A stretch of 23,298 nt of DNA, from assembly GCA_910588125.1 (NCBI GenBank), contig CAJUPI010000050.1, positions 1 to 23,298 of the forward strand. Direction: 5' to 3'. The notes beneath the pieces were generated by a model, which saw only the letters and a program-made list of their open reading frames with translations, was not told where the DNA came from and searched no databases. The DNA is from an uncultured Lachnospiraceae bacterium. Lineage in GTDB: Bacteria > Bacillota > Clostridia > Lachnospirales > Lachnospiraceae. The stretch's first letter is position 1. Every line of letters starts with the position of its first letter. Of the stretch, positions 14,920 through 22,775 are shown one piece after another. Both the position numbers and the translations under genes were made by a program.

Positions 14920-16167
14920 TCATTGTAATCCAGCAAACAATTCAGCCGGCACATAAGCCTTTACTGCAATCCCATCCTCCCGGTATTCTTCTTCCAGCAG
15001 CTCTCCATACTTTCGGATCTGCTGAATCTTTCCTGCATCCGGATATGGAAACAGCCGTTCCAGATATATATTCTGATTCCGCAAAATCATTTCCAAGGTT
15101 TCCAGAAGCTTCTCCAGTCCCTGCCCTGTCTTAGCGGAAATCCGCACCTGATAATCCGAATGCAAATCCCTCGGCAACTGCTCTCCTTCTGCCTGATCCG
15201 TCTTGTTAAATACGGTAACAATTGTCTTGCCACCCACTCCTAACTCCCGCAAAGTCTCATATACTACATGCATCTGTATGTCCATCTGCGAATTCGAGCT
15301 ATCTGCCACATGCAAAATAATATCACTATATTTTGCTTCTTCCAGCGTACTTTTAAACGCTTCCACCAAATGATGAGGAAGCTTGCGGATAAATCCAACC
15401 GTATCCGTCAAAAGTATCTTCCTGCCGCTTTCCAGCTCAAGAATACGCGTGGTCGGATCCAGAGTTGCAAATAACTTATCTTCCGCCAGAATCCCGGCCC
15501 CGGTAAGACGATTCAACAAAGTAGATTTTCCCGCATTCGTATAACCCACAATCGCCGCCACCGGCGTGTGAGTCCGTCCCCGCTGCTTTCTCTGTATATC
15601 CCGGTGGCGCTTAACCTCTTCCAGTTCTGATTTTAACTGTCCGATCCGCTCATGGATCAGACGCCGATCCATCTCCAGCTTCTTCTCTCCGGGTCCTCGC
15701 GTTCCGATGCCCCCGCCCAGGCGGGACAAAGAATTTCGCAGTCCGACCAGCCTGGCCGCCCGGTATTTCAGCTGCGCCAACTCTACCTGAATCTTTCCCT
15801 CACTGGTATTGGCACGAGCCGCAAATATGTCCAAAATCACCATGGTACGATCCATAACCTTCGTATCCAGCGCATCCTCCAGATTACGCAGCTGGGCAGG
15901 TGACAGCTCATCATCACATACGACCCCGGTAGCATTCAGCTCCCAGATCCGCTCCTTTACTTCGTCAATCTTTCCTTTGCCCAAATATGTGCCAGGATGA
16001 ATATTCTCCCGATTCTGAATCATCTTATCTACAGTAACCGCGCCGGCCGTATCTACCAGCTCTTCCAACTCTTCCAAAGAGGCCGCAGCATCGCTTCCAT
16101 CTCCTACTCCTACTGCAATCAGGATTACCCGCTCTTCTACTGCCTTTATTTCAATCAGTTCTGCCAT
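14920..16167 (-). CDS. hflX: GTPase HflX
   Basis: The 415-residue protein is a complete HflX, a GTPase that binds the 50S subunit and splits stalled or hibernating ribosomes. It shows the N-terminal HflX domain (about 1-160) with the hallmark RLGGGIGTRGPGEKKLE (149-165) and the coiled linker to about 200. The G domain has G1 GYTNAGKST (208-216), G3 DTVGF (255-259), G4 NKTD (321-324) and G5 SAK (344-346). AGGAG precedes the ATG. It starts 33 nt after the TPR-like membrane gene, suggesting cotranscription from the dut promoter. Confidence 0.97.
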   Translation of the reverse strand: MAELIEIKAVEERVILIAVGVGDGSDAAASLEELEELVDTAGAVTVDKMIQNRENIHPGTYLGKGKIDEVKERIWELNATGVVCDDELSPAQLRNLEDALDTKVMDRTMVILDIFAARANTSEGKIQVELAQLKYRAARLVGLRNSLSRLGGGIGTRGPGEKKLEMDRRLIHERIGQLKSELEEVKRHRDIQRKQRGRTHTPVAAIVGYTNAGKSTLLNRLTGAGILAEDKLFATLDPTTRILELESGRKILLTDTVGFIRKLPHHLVEAFKSTLEEAKYSDIILHVADSSNSQMDIQMHVVYETLRELGVGGKTIVTVFNKTDQAEGEQLPRDLHSDYQVRISAKTGQGLEKLLETLEMILRNQNIYLERLFPYPDAGKIQQIRKYGELLEEEYREDGIAVKAYVPAELFAGLQ

Positions 16168-16200
16168 TCCTGCTCCTGTCAGCCGTCAAATTTTATCGCA

Positions 16201-17313
16201 CTATCCCACTGCTTCCACTTTGCTCTCGGCTGTGCCCTCCGATTCCGAACCCTCAGTTTCTGCACCTTCTTCTTCCCCGGAAGCGCTTTCCTCTCCGCTA
16301 TCCCTACTTTCTTCTTCCACTGGCGCTGCCGCTTCCACCGCCTGCCGGCTTCTTAAAAAAGTCAGCTCATGCTCCACATTCTCATCGGTTCCATATTCCG
16401 CCGCATAAGCCTCGAACAGCTCCAGCGCCCTGGCAAATTCTCCTTTGTTCTCCCATGCCGCCGCTTCATTAAATGATAAATCCTGCAAAGAATCCCCGGC
16501 CGCCTTCCCTCTTGTTATCCACTCCAGGGCTTCGTCATATTCCCCGTCATTCATCAGCTCTACTGCTTTCAGATTGCAGACATATCCATCGATCACCCCC
16601 AAAGCAAGAGCCCCGTCATAATCGCCCTTTTTTACTTTGCAGTAAGCTTCGCCTCGTTTATATTCCTCATTCTCCGGATCCTCTTTTCGCAGGATACCAT
16701 AAGTATTCAAAGCGGCATCGTAATCCTCAAGGCGGAATTCCGCCTCTGCCCGGTACAAAAGCACCGTGGTCTCAAACTCTCCCACCTTTCCTTTTGACCA
16801 TTGAACCGCCTCATCTAACCGGGTGATCGCCTCTTCATAGCGGCTTTCTTCCAGAAGCTCAATTCCTTCCTTCAATAGCCCCTGTTTCTTCGTCTCTCTC
16901 TGATGCCGCATAAATCCATAGGCAGCTCCGCCAACCACAAACAAAAGCAACAGAAAAAAGCTTCCCAGCAGGATCCTTCTTTGAAGCCGCCGTTTTTTCT
17001 TCCGCGCACGCGCGCGCAGCCGTGCCCGTTCGTCTTCCATGGCCCTTCCTCCCGGGTTCAGGCCACCGCCTCGATAAGCTGCCTCCTGCCGGGAACCGCC
17101 GCCTGAACGAGCAGTGCTTCGCCCCCTGTTTCCTGCCGTCCGGCGCTCCTCCAAAGAAATATCCCGGCTATGCATCGCCGAACCCTGCCTCTGGCTGCGC
17201 CCCGACGTTTTCTGCCGCCGCTGGCTGCCCATCGGCTGTACCGTATACCTGGCATTGTCCGTACGACGCGTATTTCTACCGCTTTTGTCCTCATATCTTC
17301 CGTAATTATCCAC
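16201..17313 (-). CDS. Membrane-anchored TPR-like protein with Arg-rich cytoplasmic tail
   Basis: The 370-residue protein has a disordered, strongly basic N-terminus (about 1-113, many Arg/Gly/Ser, ending RARKKKRRLQRR) and one TM helix (about 114-134). A helical-repeat region follows (about 141-325) with TPR-like units such as YEEAITRLDEAVQWS, YDAALNTYGILRKEDP and YDEALEWITRGKA. The tail is Glu/Ser-rich and acidic (about 330-370). Positive-inside topology puts the basic tail in the cytosol and the repeats outside. The start is GTG at 17311-17313, 9 nt from the dut stop, with a modest site upstream. The function is unknown; the repeats suggest protein binding at the envelope. It lies between dut and hflX. 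Confidence 0.8.
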   Translation of the reverse strand: MDNYGRYEDKSGRNTRRTDNARYTVQPMGSQRRQKTSGRSQRQGSAMHSRDISLEERRTAGNRGRSTARSGGGSRQEAAYRGGGLNPGGRAMEDERARLRARARKKKRRLQRRILLGSFFLLLLFVVGGAAYGFMRHQRETKKQGLLKEGIELLEESRYEEAITRLDEAVQWSKGKVGEFETTVLLYRAEAEFRLEDYDAALNTYGILRKEDPENEEYKRGEAYCKVKKGDYDGALALGVIDGYVCNLKAVELMNDGEYDEALEWITRGKAAGDSLQDLSFNEAAAWENKGEFARALELFEAYAAEYGTDENVEHELTFLRSRQAVEAAAPVEEESRDSGEESASGEEEGAETEGSESEGTAESKVEAVG

Positions 17314-17322
17314 TGTTTCCCA

Positions 17323-17757
17323 TCACTTTCTACCGGTGCTTCCGATTCCCCCCCGGTCCTCATGTCCCAGACGTTCCACCTCTTCAAACAAAATCACCGG
17401 CTGGTGTTCCATAATCCGGAACTGGCAGATCCGATCCCCCTCCTGTATCCGTGTATCCCGCAATGCATATGCGGGAAAAAACCATTGATCGTTATCCCCG
17501 CAATAGCTCTCGTCAATCACACCCATGTGATTTGTCTGAATAATTCCAAAATTTTTATAGGTACTGCTTCGGGGAACCACATGAGCCTCATATCCTTTTG
17601 GCAGCTCCATGGCGACTCCCAATGGAATCAACCCAAATTCCCCTGCCTTAAGCTCCACATCCTCAGCAGCACGCAGATCAATCCAATCTGATTTGCCATC
17701 CACATAGGACAGCTTCGCTATCCGCTCATTTAAATACCGGATTCGAATCTTCGGCAT
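17323..17757 (-). CDS. dut: dUTP diphosphatase (trimeric dUTPase family)
   Basis: The 144-residue protein hydrolyses dUTP to dUMP, keeping uracil out of DNA and feeding dTMP synthesis. All five motifs can be placed: I DWIDLRA (24-30), II PRSS (62-65), III GVIDESYCGDNDQW (79-92), IV GDRICQ (107-112) and V RGGIGSTG (135-142). Motif V has Ile where the uracil-stacking Phe usually stands. The start at 17757 is chosen because AAGGAGG lies 9 nt upstream; earlier in-frame residues do not look like dUTPase. A promoter at 17860-17888 overlaps the scpB end, making dut the probable first gene of a dut / TPR / hflX transcript. Confidence 0.92.
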   Translation of the reverse strand: MPKIRIRYLNERIAKLSYVDGKSDWIDLRAAEDVELKAGEFGLIPLGVAMELPKGYEAHVVPRSSTYKNFGIIQTNHMGVIDESYCGDNDQWFFPAYALRDTRIQEGDRICQFRIMEHQPVILFEEVERLGHEDRGGIGSTGRK

Positions 17758-17859
17758 CGGTCCCCGCCTCCTTCCTTCTGCCATTGTGCCGGCGGCACCT
17801 GGAATGTTTATTCCCTTATCCACTAAGAGTATCAATATGCCCGCAAATTCTATGAACAA

Positions 17860-17888
17860 ATAGTATCATGTTATCAAAATCAAGTCAA
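17860..17888 (-). promoter_or_regulatory. Promoter upstream of dut
   Basis: On the minus strand, -35 TTGACT (complement of 17883-17888) and -10 TACTAT (complement of 17860-17865) are 17 nt apart. The -35 lies inside the final scpB codons and the -10 just after the stop. It would drive dut, the TPR-like gene and hflX independently of scpAB. Confidence 0.6.
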
Positions 17889-18722
17889 GGCAAAACCCGC
17901 CTCTTCTTCGGTGCCTGCCCCTGAAAAACCTGGATTCTCCCTGGCATTTTCCACATCCAAGATCTCTCCCTGGCCGGTCAGCTTCAATTGCAGCTCCTCC
18001 TCCACGGCCTGAATGATTTCCTCTTCCTGTTCCGGATTCATGCTGGGCAGATCCACCACTGCCCCGATCCCAAAACGCCTCAAAAATTCTTCTGTAGTGG
18101 CAAACAAAGCCGGCCTTCCCGGTGCGTCCAGACGCCCTACTTCTTTCACCAGTTCATACTCCACCAACCGGTTTACGGCATGATCCGACGAAACGCCACG
18201 GATTTTGGATATCTCCAATTTGGTTACCGGCTGCTTATATGCGATAATTGATAAAGTCTCCAGCATCACCTCAGTCAACACATGCTTCTTTGGCGCTGAG
18301 GCAACCAAAATTAAATTTTCATAAAACCGTCCCCTGGTACTCATCTGGAACGCATCCTCCAACTCCAGAATCTGCATTCCCCGATTTTCTTTCTCATAGC
18401 GCTGTTGTAAATTCTTTGTCACACGCCATGCTACTTTCTCGCTCTGCCCGATCGCAATGGCCAACTGCCGCAGCTCTACCGAATTTCCCATCGTAAACAG
18501 AACCGCTTCTATGATCGCCTCCCAGTCGCTCTCCGGGTAATTTCCGGAAGCTGCCAAGGTGTCGCTGGTATCTCTGGCCTTGTCTGTCTCCTGCCATTTC
18601 TTTTGTCGCTCTGCTTCTGCTTCCAGCCTGGCTTCTGCCTCCATCTCTGCATGGCGCGCTTCCACAGCGGCAAGATCAAACGCATCCTCCTCGTCCTCAA
18701 ACGGGTTTCCCATACGTGTCAT
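17880..18722 (-). CDS. scpB: Segregation and condensation protein B
   Basis: The 280-residue protein is the winged-helix subunit of the SMC-ScpA-ScpB condensin. Core motifs include IIEAVLFTMGNSVEL (70-84), LSIIAYKQPVTKLEISKIRG (157-176) and LDAPGRPALFATTEEFLRRF (198-217). Bacillus ScpB is about 197 aa; here about 65 extra N-terminal residues form an acidic Glu/Ala/Arg-rich, probably coiled-coil segment, and the C-terminus is also longer. Translation could begin at 18722 or, with a better-spaced AAGGGG, at the ATG 9 nt later (18713). It follows scpA by 6 nt, so the pair is coupled. Confidence 0.95.
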   Translation of the reverse strand: MTRMGNPFEDEEDAFDLAAVEARHAEMEAEARLEAEAERQKKWQETDKARDTSDTLAASGNYPESDWEAIIEAVLFTMGNSVELRQLAIAIGQSEKVAWRVTKNLQQRYEKENRGMQILELEDAFQMSTRGRFYENLILVASAPKKHVLTEVMLETLSIIAYKQPVTKLEISKIRGVSSDHAVNRLVEYELVKEVGRLDAPGRPALFATTEEFLRRFGIGAVVDLPSMNPEQEEEIIQAVEEELQLKLTGQGEILDVENARENPGFSGAGTEEEAGFALT

Positions 18723-18728
18723 CCCCTT

Positions 18729-19520
18729 TTATCCCTCCAGTCCTTCCAAATCCAGCTCCAGCTCCGTCTCCTCCCCCTCCTCCTCCAGGGTCTCTATCTC
18801 CATATCATCAAAAAGGTTCTCCTGTTTCAGGTGAATCTTTCCGATCTTCATCAGCTCCAAAACAGCCAGAAACGTAATGACTACCTCCAGCTTGTCTCCC
18901 TGCCGCTCCAACAGCTGCCGGAAGCTGAAACGGCGGCGGAGCCTGGCAAACTGCATCACATCCAGAATCTTTACCTCCAGGCTTACCGGCTCCTTGCGAA
19001 TCGTCCCAAAAGAGCTGCGGATGGGATCCACCTTATCCTGCTGCCGTTTCATCACAGACTCAAAAATCCGCTGCAGTTTAGCCAGTGTCAACCCGTCCAA
19101 CAGCTCATCCAGATCCACCGGCGGCTCATATTTTGCTATCTCCTTTGGCACAGTCGGCGGCTTAAAAAGGATCCCCTGAGCATCCTCCTCCATATCCAAA
19201 AGCTTTTGAGCCATCAGTTTATATCGTTTATATTCCAGCAAACGTGCCACCAGCTCCGCGCGGGGATCCTCTTCCTCCCCTTCCTCATTTACCTCAACCG
19301 GCAGCAGCATTTGTGATTTAATGTCCAAAAGAGTGGCCGCCATCACTAGAAAATCACTGACTACATTCAGATCCTCCCGCTCCATCTGGCTGACATACTC
19401 TAAATATTGCCGGGTAATCTCCGCAATCGGAATATCATAGATATCCACCTTATTTTTATCAATCAAATGCAAAAGCAGATCCAGAGGACCTTCGAATTTT
19501 TCCAGCTTATAAGAAATCAT
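18729..19520 (-). CDS. scpA: Segregation and condensation protein A
   Basis: The 263-residue kleisin subunit bridges SMC heads and binds ScpB. It begins with the conserved YKLEKFEGPLDLLLHLIDKN (4-23), followed by DIYDIPIAEITRQYLEY and the helix FLVMAATLLDIKSQMLLP; the C-terminal winged-helix part contains FLAVLELMKIGKIHLKQENLF. A Glu-rich tail ends the protein. AAGGAG lies 9 nt before the start. It sits 46 nt after the metallophosphoesterase gene and directly before scpB, the usual scpA-scpB order. Confidence 0.97.
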   Translation of the reverse strand: MISYKLEKFEGPLDLLLHLIDKNKVDIYDIPIAEITRQYLEYVSQMEREDLNVVSDFLVMAATLLDIKSQMLLPVEVNEEGEEEDPRAELVARLLEYKRYKLMAQKLLDMEEDAQGILFKPPTVPKEIAKYEPPVDLDELLDGLTLAKLQRIFESVMKRQQDKVDPIRSSFGTIRKEPVSLEVKILDVMQFARLRRRFSFRQLLERQGDKLEVVITFLAVLELMKIGKIHLKQENLFDDMEIETLEEEGEETELELDLEGLEG

Positions 19521-19566
19521 TTTTATCTGCTCCTTGGGAATCTCTTTCTCCGCTGCCGTTCAAAAA

Positions 19567-20448
19567 TCAAAGCCGTCCTCTCTGTCTGATATCTGGCGTC
19601 AGCCGGATGAACACGATCTGAGGCCGGTTGCAAAACCGGATATTAACCGAATGGGTTCCCAGTCCGCGTCCTACAATCATATGCCGCCCGTCCTTCTCGA
19701 ATGTCCCTGCACAGCAGGGCAGAAAAAACTGGTACTGAGGCGTCATCACTCCTCCAAGGCCTGGTATCCGGATGGTTCCGCCATGGAAGTGGCCGGCCAG
19801 TGTTAAATCTGCCCCCCATTCACGATAAGCAGGAAAAAACAGCGGGGAATGTGCCAGAAGAATCTGATACCGTTCTCCGGATGAAGATCCCAGACGTTGT
19901 TGCACGTATTCCGGCTTCATCCGTTCTGGTATAAAATCCCGATAATAGTTCCGGGTGATATTGAGGCCACTGATCCGGATATCCTCCCCTAAATCTGCTG
20001 ACGCATCTGACAGATAAATCACGCCATACCGCCTTAACAACCGGCGAAATTCCGGATACAATTCCCCATAAGTCTTTTTTTCTCTCCGAAGGCGCTGCTC
20101 ATGGTTTCCGTTTCCATAATAAACCGGGCACAATCCTGCCAGTCCGTCCAGCAGCCCTTCCGTCACCGCCAGCTTTGCCCGTTCTGGCTTTACCACCATT
20201 GTGTCACCGCCGATCAAAACAGCCGCTGGCTTTATTTTGATAATTTCGTCCAAAAGGCGGCAGTTTCCGGCCCCGAATTCCTTATCATGCAAATCCGTAA
20301 GAAATATCAAATTTCTGGCCTGTTTTATCTTGGGAGAGGAGATCCGGATCTCCTCCACTACAAAATGATCCCGTTCATACCGGGAACGTATCAGCCCGCC
20401 CGCCGCCAGCACAGCCAGCAATGCAGCAACTTCTGCTCCTGCTCTCAC
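19567..20448 (-). CDS. YaeI-like metallophosphoesterase, membrane-anchored
   Basis: The 293-residue protein has one N-terminal hydrophobic segment (about 5-20) followed by a calcineurin-like phosphoesterase domain. All metal-site motifs are visible: DLH (D52, H54), GGDT (D82), GNHE (N115, H116), the AH of AHSP (H200) and GHFH (H220, H222). The architecture matches YaeI/YkuE-type enzymes, some of which act on UDP-sugar or phospholipid substrates; the substrate here is unknown. The start is GTG at 20446-20448, with GGAGG 7 nt upstream, overlapping the HAD gene's TGA as GTGA, so the two are coupled. A longer start at 20496 has no comparable site. Confidence 0.88.
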   Translation of the reverse strand: MRAGAEVAALLAVLAAGGLIRSRYERDHFVVEEIRISSPKIKQARNLIFLTDLHDKEFGAGNCRLLDEIIKIKPAAVLIGGDTMVVKPERAKLAVTEGLLDGLAGLCPVYYGNGNHEQRLRREKKTYGELYPEFRRLLRRYGVIYLSDASADLGEDIRISGLNITRNYYRDFIPERMKPEYVQQRLGSSSGERYQILLAHSPLFFPAYREWGADLTLAGHFHGGTIRIPGLGGVMTPQYQFFLPCCAGTFEKDGRHMIVGRGLGTHSVNIRFCNRPQIVFIRLTPDIRQRGRL

Positions 20449-21113
20449 CTGTTGCCCTCCATCAGCCAATCTCTTACCTCCAGCAGGGATCCGCACACCC
20501 GCTCCACCCGGCTGCGCAGCTCTTCATCCGGCTGCGTCAAATCCGGCACCATGATCGTGACAAATCCACCCCGGATACCGGCCTCCACACCATTCAGGCT
20601 GTCCTCCAGCACCAGGCAGCGCCCTGGATCTTCTCCCAGCATTTCTGCCGCCTTCAAAAAAATCTCCGGATTCGGCTTCGCCTGCTGCACCATATCTCCT
20701 GTAACCATCAAAGGAAAAAACTCCCCCAGCCCGGCCCGGTTCAGATTTTCCATCGAATACTCCCGCGTACTTGCCGTTGCCAGCGCCACCTTATAATCCT
20801 GTTTTTGCAAATAGACAAGCAATTCCCGAGCTCCCGTCTTCACCGGCATTTCCCGCTCCCGCAAAATCCGCATAAAATGCTCCTGCTTCCGTTTGCGAAG
20901 CTTTAAAAAATCAAAAGCATCCCCGAATCTTTCCCGAAATCTAATGGCAGAATCCTGAGCATTAGCCCCGCGGATCGTACAGAGGAAGGATTCCTCCAAA
21001 TGAAACCCCAGCTCATCCCCTGCCAGATTCCAGGCTTCTACTGAAATCCGCTCCGTATCAAATAAAAGGCCGTCCTGATCAAAAATAACTCCCCGGATTT
21101 TTTTGTTTTCCAT
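20445..21113 (-). CDS. HAD superfamily hydrolase (beta-phosphoglucomutase-like)
   Basis: The 222-residue subfamily IA HAD protein has motif I FDQDGLLFD (nucleophile D12, acid/base D14; Gln replaces the common Met between them). The helical cap follows, then motif II in LATASTREYS (113-120), motif III K146 in AKPNPEIF, and motif IV LEDSLNGVEAG (169-179). It resembles beta-phosphoglucomutase and small sugar phosphatases; the substrate is not assignable. GGAGG lies about 10 nt before the ATG. It follows the rubrerythrin terminator and overlaps the phosphoesterase start by 4 nt, so two phosphate-ester hydrolases are produced together. Confidence 0.93.
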   Translation of the reverse strand: MENKKIRGVIFDQDGLLFDTERISVEAWNLAGDELGFHLEESFLCTIRGANAQDSAIRFRERFGDAFDFLKLRKRKQEHFMRILREREMPVKTGARELLVYLQKQDYKVALATASTREYSMENLNRAGLGEFFPLMVTGDMVQQAKPNPEIFLKAAEMLGEDPGRCLVLEDSLNGVEAGIRGGFVTIMVPDLTQPDEELRSRVERVCGSLLEVRDWLMEGNR

Positions 21114-21156
21114 ATGTAGGTTTCCTCCCGTTTCTCTGTATTCCCATAGTATCCCG

Positions 21157-21184
21157 CAAAAAGAGCAGGCGATATCACCTGCCC
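21157..21184 (-). terminator. Rho-independent terminator after rubrerythrin
   Basis: On the minus strand GCAGGTGATATCGCCTGC (complement of 21065+100 to 21182, i.e. 21165-21182) is self-complementary except for one G-U pair. It is followed by TCTTTTTG. It lies 17 nt after the rubrerythrin stop and separates that gene from the HAD/phosphoesterase/scp run. Confidence 0.8.
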
Positions 21185-21200
21185 CCGTATTTTCTTCTGT

Positions 21201-21794
21201 TCACTGAATATAAGGTGCAAGCTCCAGCCTCAGAAAATATCCCTGCTCATGATGGCATACCGGGCAGGAAGCCGGCGCCTTGGTTCCCCGAAATACAAAC
21301 CCGCAATTCAGGCACATCCAGCCGGTCTCCACTTCCGATACAAAAAGCTGGTTTCGTTCCAGATAATCGGCAAACAACTGAAAACGGTCTCCATGTACTT
21401 TTTCAATATCTGCTATTTGAAAAAAGGATCCGGCAATCTGGGCAAAGCCCTCTTCTTCCGCCACTCTGCCGAAGCTCTGATAGACGTCCTGAAATTCTTC
21501 GTATTCATTATGCCTGGCCGCTTTCAGAAGATCCAGGCTGCTGTCATACTGATCCACCGGATACGCCCCGTCAATCCGAATGTTCTGCCCCTTTAAGTCC
21601 TTCAGATAATCGTAGAAAATCTGGGCATGAGCCAGCTCCTGGCCTGCCGTGAACAAGAAAACCGACTGAATCACCGGAAGTCCCTGCTTTTTTGCTGCGT
21701 CAGCCGCCAGTGTATAGCGATTTCTGGCCTGGCTTTCTCCCGCAAATGCCCGCATCAGATTTTTTGCAGTCTCACTGCTGTTAAAATCAATCAT
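21201..21794 (-). CDS. rbr: Rubrerythrin
   Basis: The 197-residue protein has an N-terminal ferritin-like diiron domain and a C-terminal rubredoxin-like domain, and typically reduces hydrogen peroxide with electrons from reduced rubredoxin or NADH systems in anaerobes. Candidate iron ligands are E20 (AFAGESQARNRY), E53 and H56 (ELAHA), E97 (HNEYEE), E131 and H134 (IEKVHGDRF). Rubredoxin cysteines are C161-x2-C164 and C177-x2-C180. AAGGAGA sits 7 nt before the start. A TGTAA-N4-TTACA palindrome lies just upstream and a terminator follows, so it looks monocistronic. It marks an anaerobic, oxygen-exposed lifestyle. Confidence 0.96.
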   Translation of the reverse strand: MIDFNSSETAKNLMRAFAGESQARNRYTLAADAAKKQGLPVIQSVFLFTAGQELAHAQIFYDYLKDLKGQNIRIDGAYPVDQYDSSLDLLKAARHNEYEEFQDVYQSFGRVAEEEGFAQIAGSFFQIADIEKVHGDRFQLFADYLERNQLFVSEVETGWMCLNCGFVFRGTKAPASCPVCHHEQGYFLRLELAPYIQ

Positions 21795-21808
21795 GGAAAA
21801 TCTCCTTC

Positions 21809-21822
21809 TGTAATTATTTACA
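21809..21822. promoter_or_regulatory. Palindrome upstream of rubrerythrin
   Basis: TGTAATTATTTACA is a 5-4-5 inverted repeat directly upstream of the rubrerythrin Shine-Dalgarno. Its AT-rich TTGTAAATAATTACA context on the minus strand loosely resembles the PerR box (TTATAATNATTATAA), and clostridial rubrerythrins are often PerR targets. The match is imperfect and could be chance. Confidence 0.35.
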
Positions 21823-21895
21823 ATTTTGATTCTCCACTAGTATTTCTCTTTTTATCTGAAATATACCGGATTTTCAGCAATCGGGCCTTACGGCC

Positions 21896-22669
21896 TTACT
21901 TCCGGCACTGGAATACCGGATCCGCCGGATAGCCTCCCACGGTCTTTTGCATGGTTCTCTGCACGGCATCCCGTGATTGCCGCCAGTCCGCATCCTTATT
22001 CCGATAATCATACTTTTCTATCAGCCAGTCAATATCCTCCTGCATGCGATCCAGGTTCTTTGTCATCAGCTCTACCAGCCTCGGAATCCATTCCTGTTTC
22101 TCCTGTGGCTTTAATTTTTCCTCACAAATCTTCAGCACATCGGCAAAATGGTGGATGCAAAAGCCCTTGGATTCCTGCAAAAGCCTGCAAAAATCCGGGT
22201 CGCTGCGCAGCATATAGACAAAAGTATCCAACATCCTTTCATAGATCCTTCTCATACGTCCGCATACATAACAGTGTTCCTCTTCTGAGCGAAGCCAGGC
22301 TTCCGCCGCCGAAGCCCCCTCTCCTGCCACTACTCGTTCCGGCTTCTTTAACCGCTGCAAAAGGCCCGGACTTTTCCCCGGCACATAATGCGCCATCTGC
22401 TTTTTCAACTCCTGATTGAGGTACTCCAGACGGGACTTTAGAATCCAGGCATTTCCCAGGCTGTTTCCATAATCATACATCATCTTTGTATGATGCCTGC
22501 AAAACCCCTTCTGGCTGGTTTCGGCCCGGATGTCATCCTCCATATAGGAGGAACCCAGTACAAATTCCAGGTTTTCCTGCTCCAGCTTGCGCTCTAGCCA
22601 GCAGAACAGGCACTCATCCCCGGCCTTTACGGCATCGGTCAGCTCAATCGTATATAATTTTTCTTTCAT
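21896..22669 (-). CDS. DUF6062-type cysteine/histidine-rich protein
   Basis: The 257-residue, mainly helical, soluble protein contains two copies of a metal-site pattern: C20-x2-C23 with C57-x-H59-H60 (GFCRHHT), and C133-x2-C136 (CYVCGR) with C171-x-H173-H174 (GFCIHHF). This duplicated CxxC...CxHH arrangement fits the clostridial DUF6062 family as I recall it, and predicts two zinc (or possibly iron) sites. No enzyme motif was recognised. It lies about 100 nt upstream of rubrerythrin on the same strand; the pairing may be incidental since rubrerythrin has its own leader. Confidence 0.82.
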   Translation of the reverse strand: MKEKLYTIELTDAVKAGDECLFCWLERKLEQENLEFVLGSSYMEDDIRAETSQKGFCRHHTKMMYDYGNSLGNAWILKSRLEYLNQELKKQMAHYVPGKSPGLLQRLKKPERVVAGEGASAAEAWLRSEEEHCYVCGRMRRIYERMLDTFVYMLRSDPDFCRLLQESKGFCIHHFADVLKICEEKLKPQEKQEWIPRLVELMTKNLDRMQEDIDWLIEKYDYRNKDADWRQSRDAVQRTMQKTVGGYPADPVFQCRK

Positions 22670-22775
22670 GTTGTTTTCTATCCTCTTTCGGAGCCTGTCT
22701 CATCTACTTGGCTGTTGGGTCTTTGGAGTGTGATATCGTTCAGTATACTATAAATTGAACGGAAAAGGAAGCACG

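Noticed and set aside
18603..19316. 237-codon plus-strand open frame across scpA/scpB
   Set aside because: Antisense to two well-supported genes, low-complexity Leu/Gln/His content, no ribosome site.
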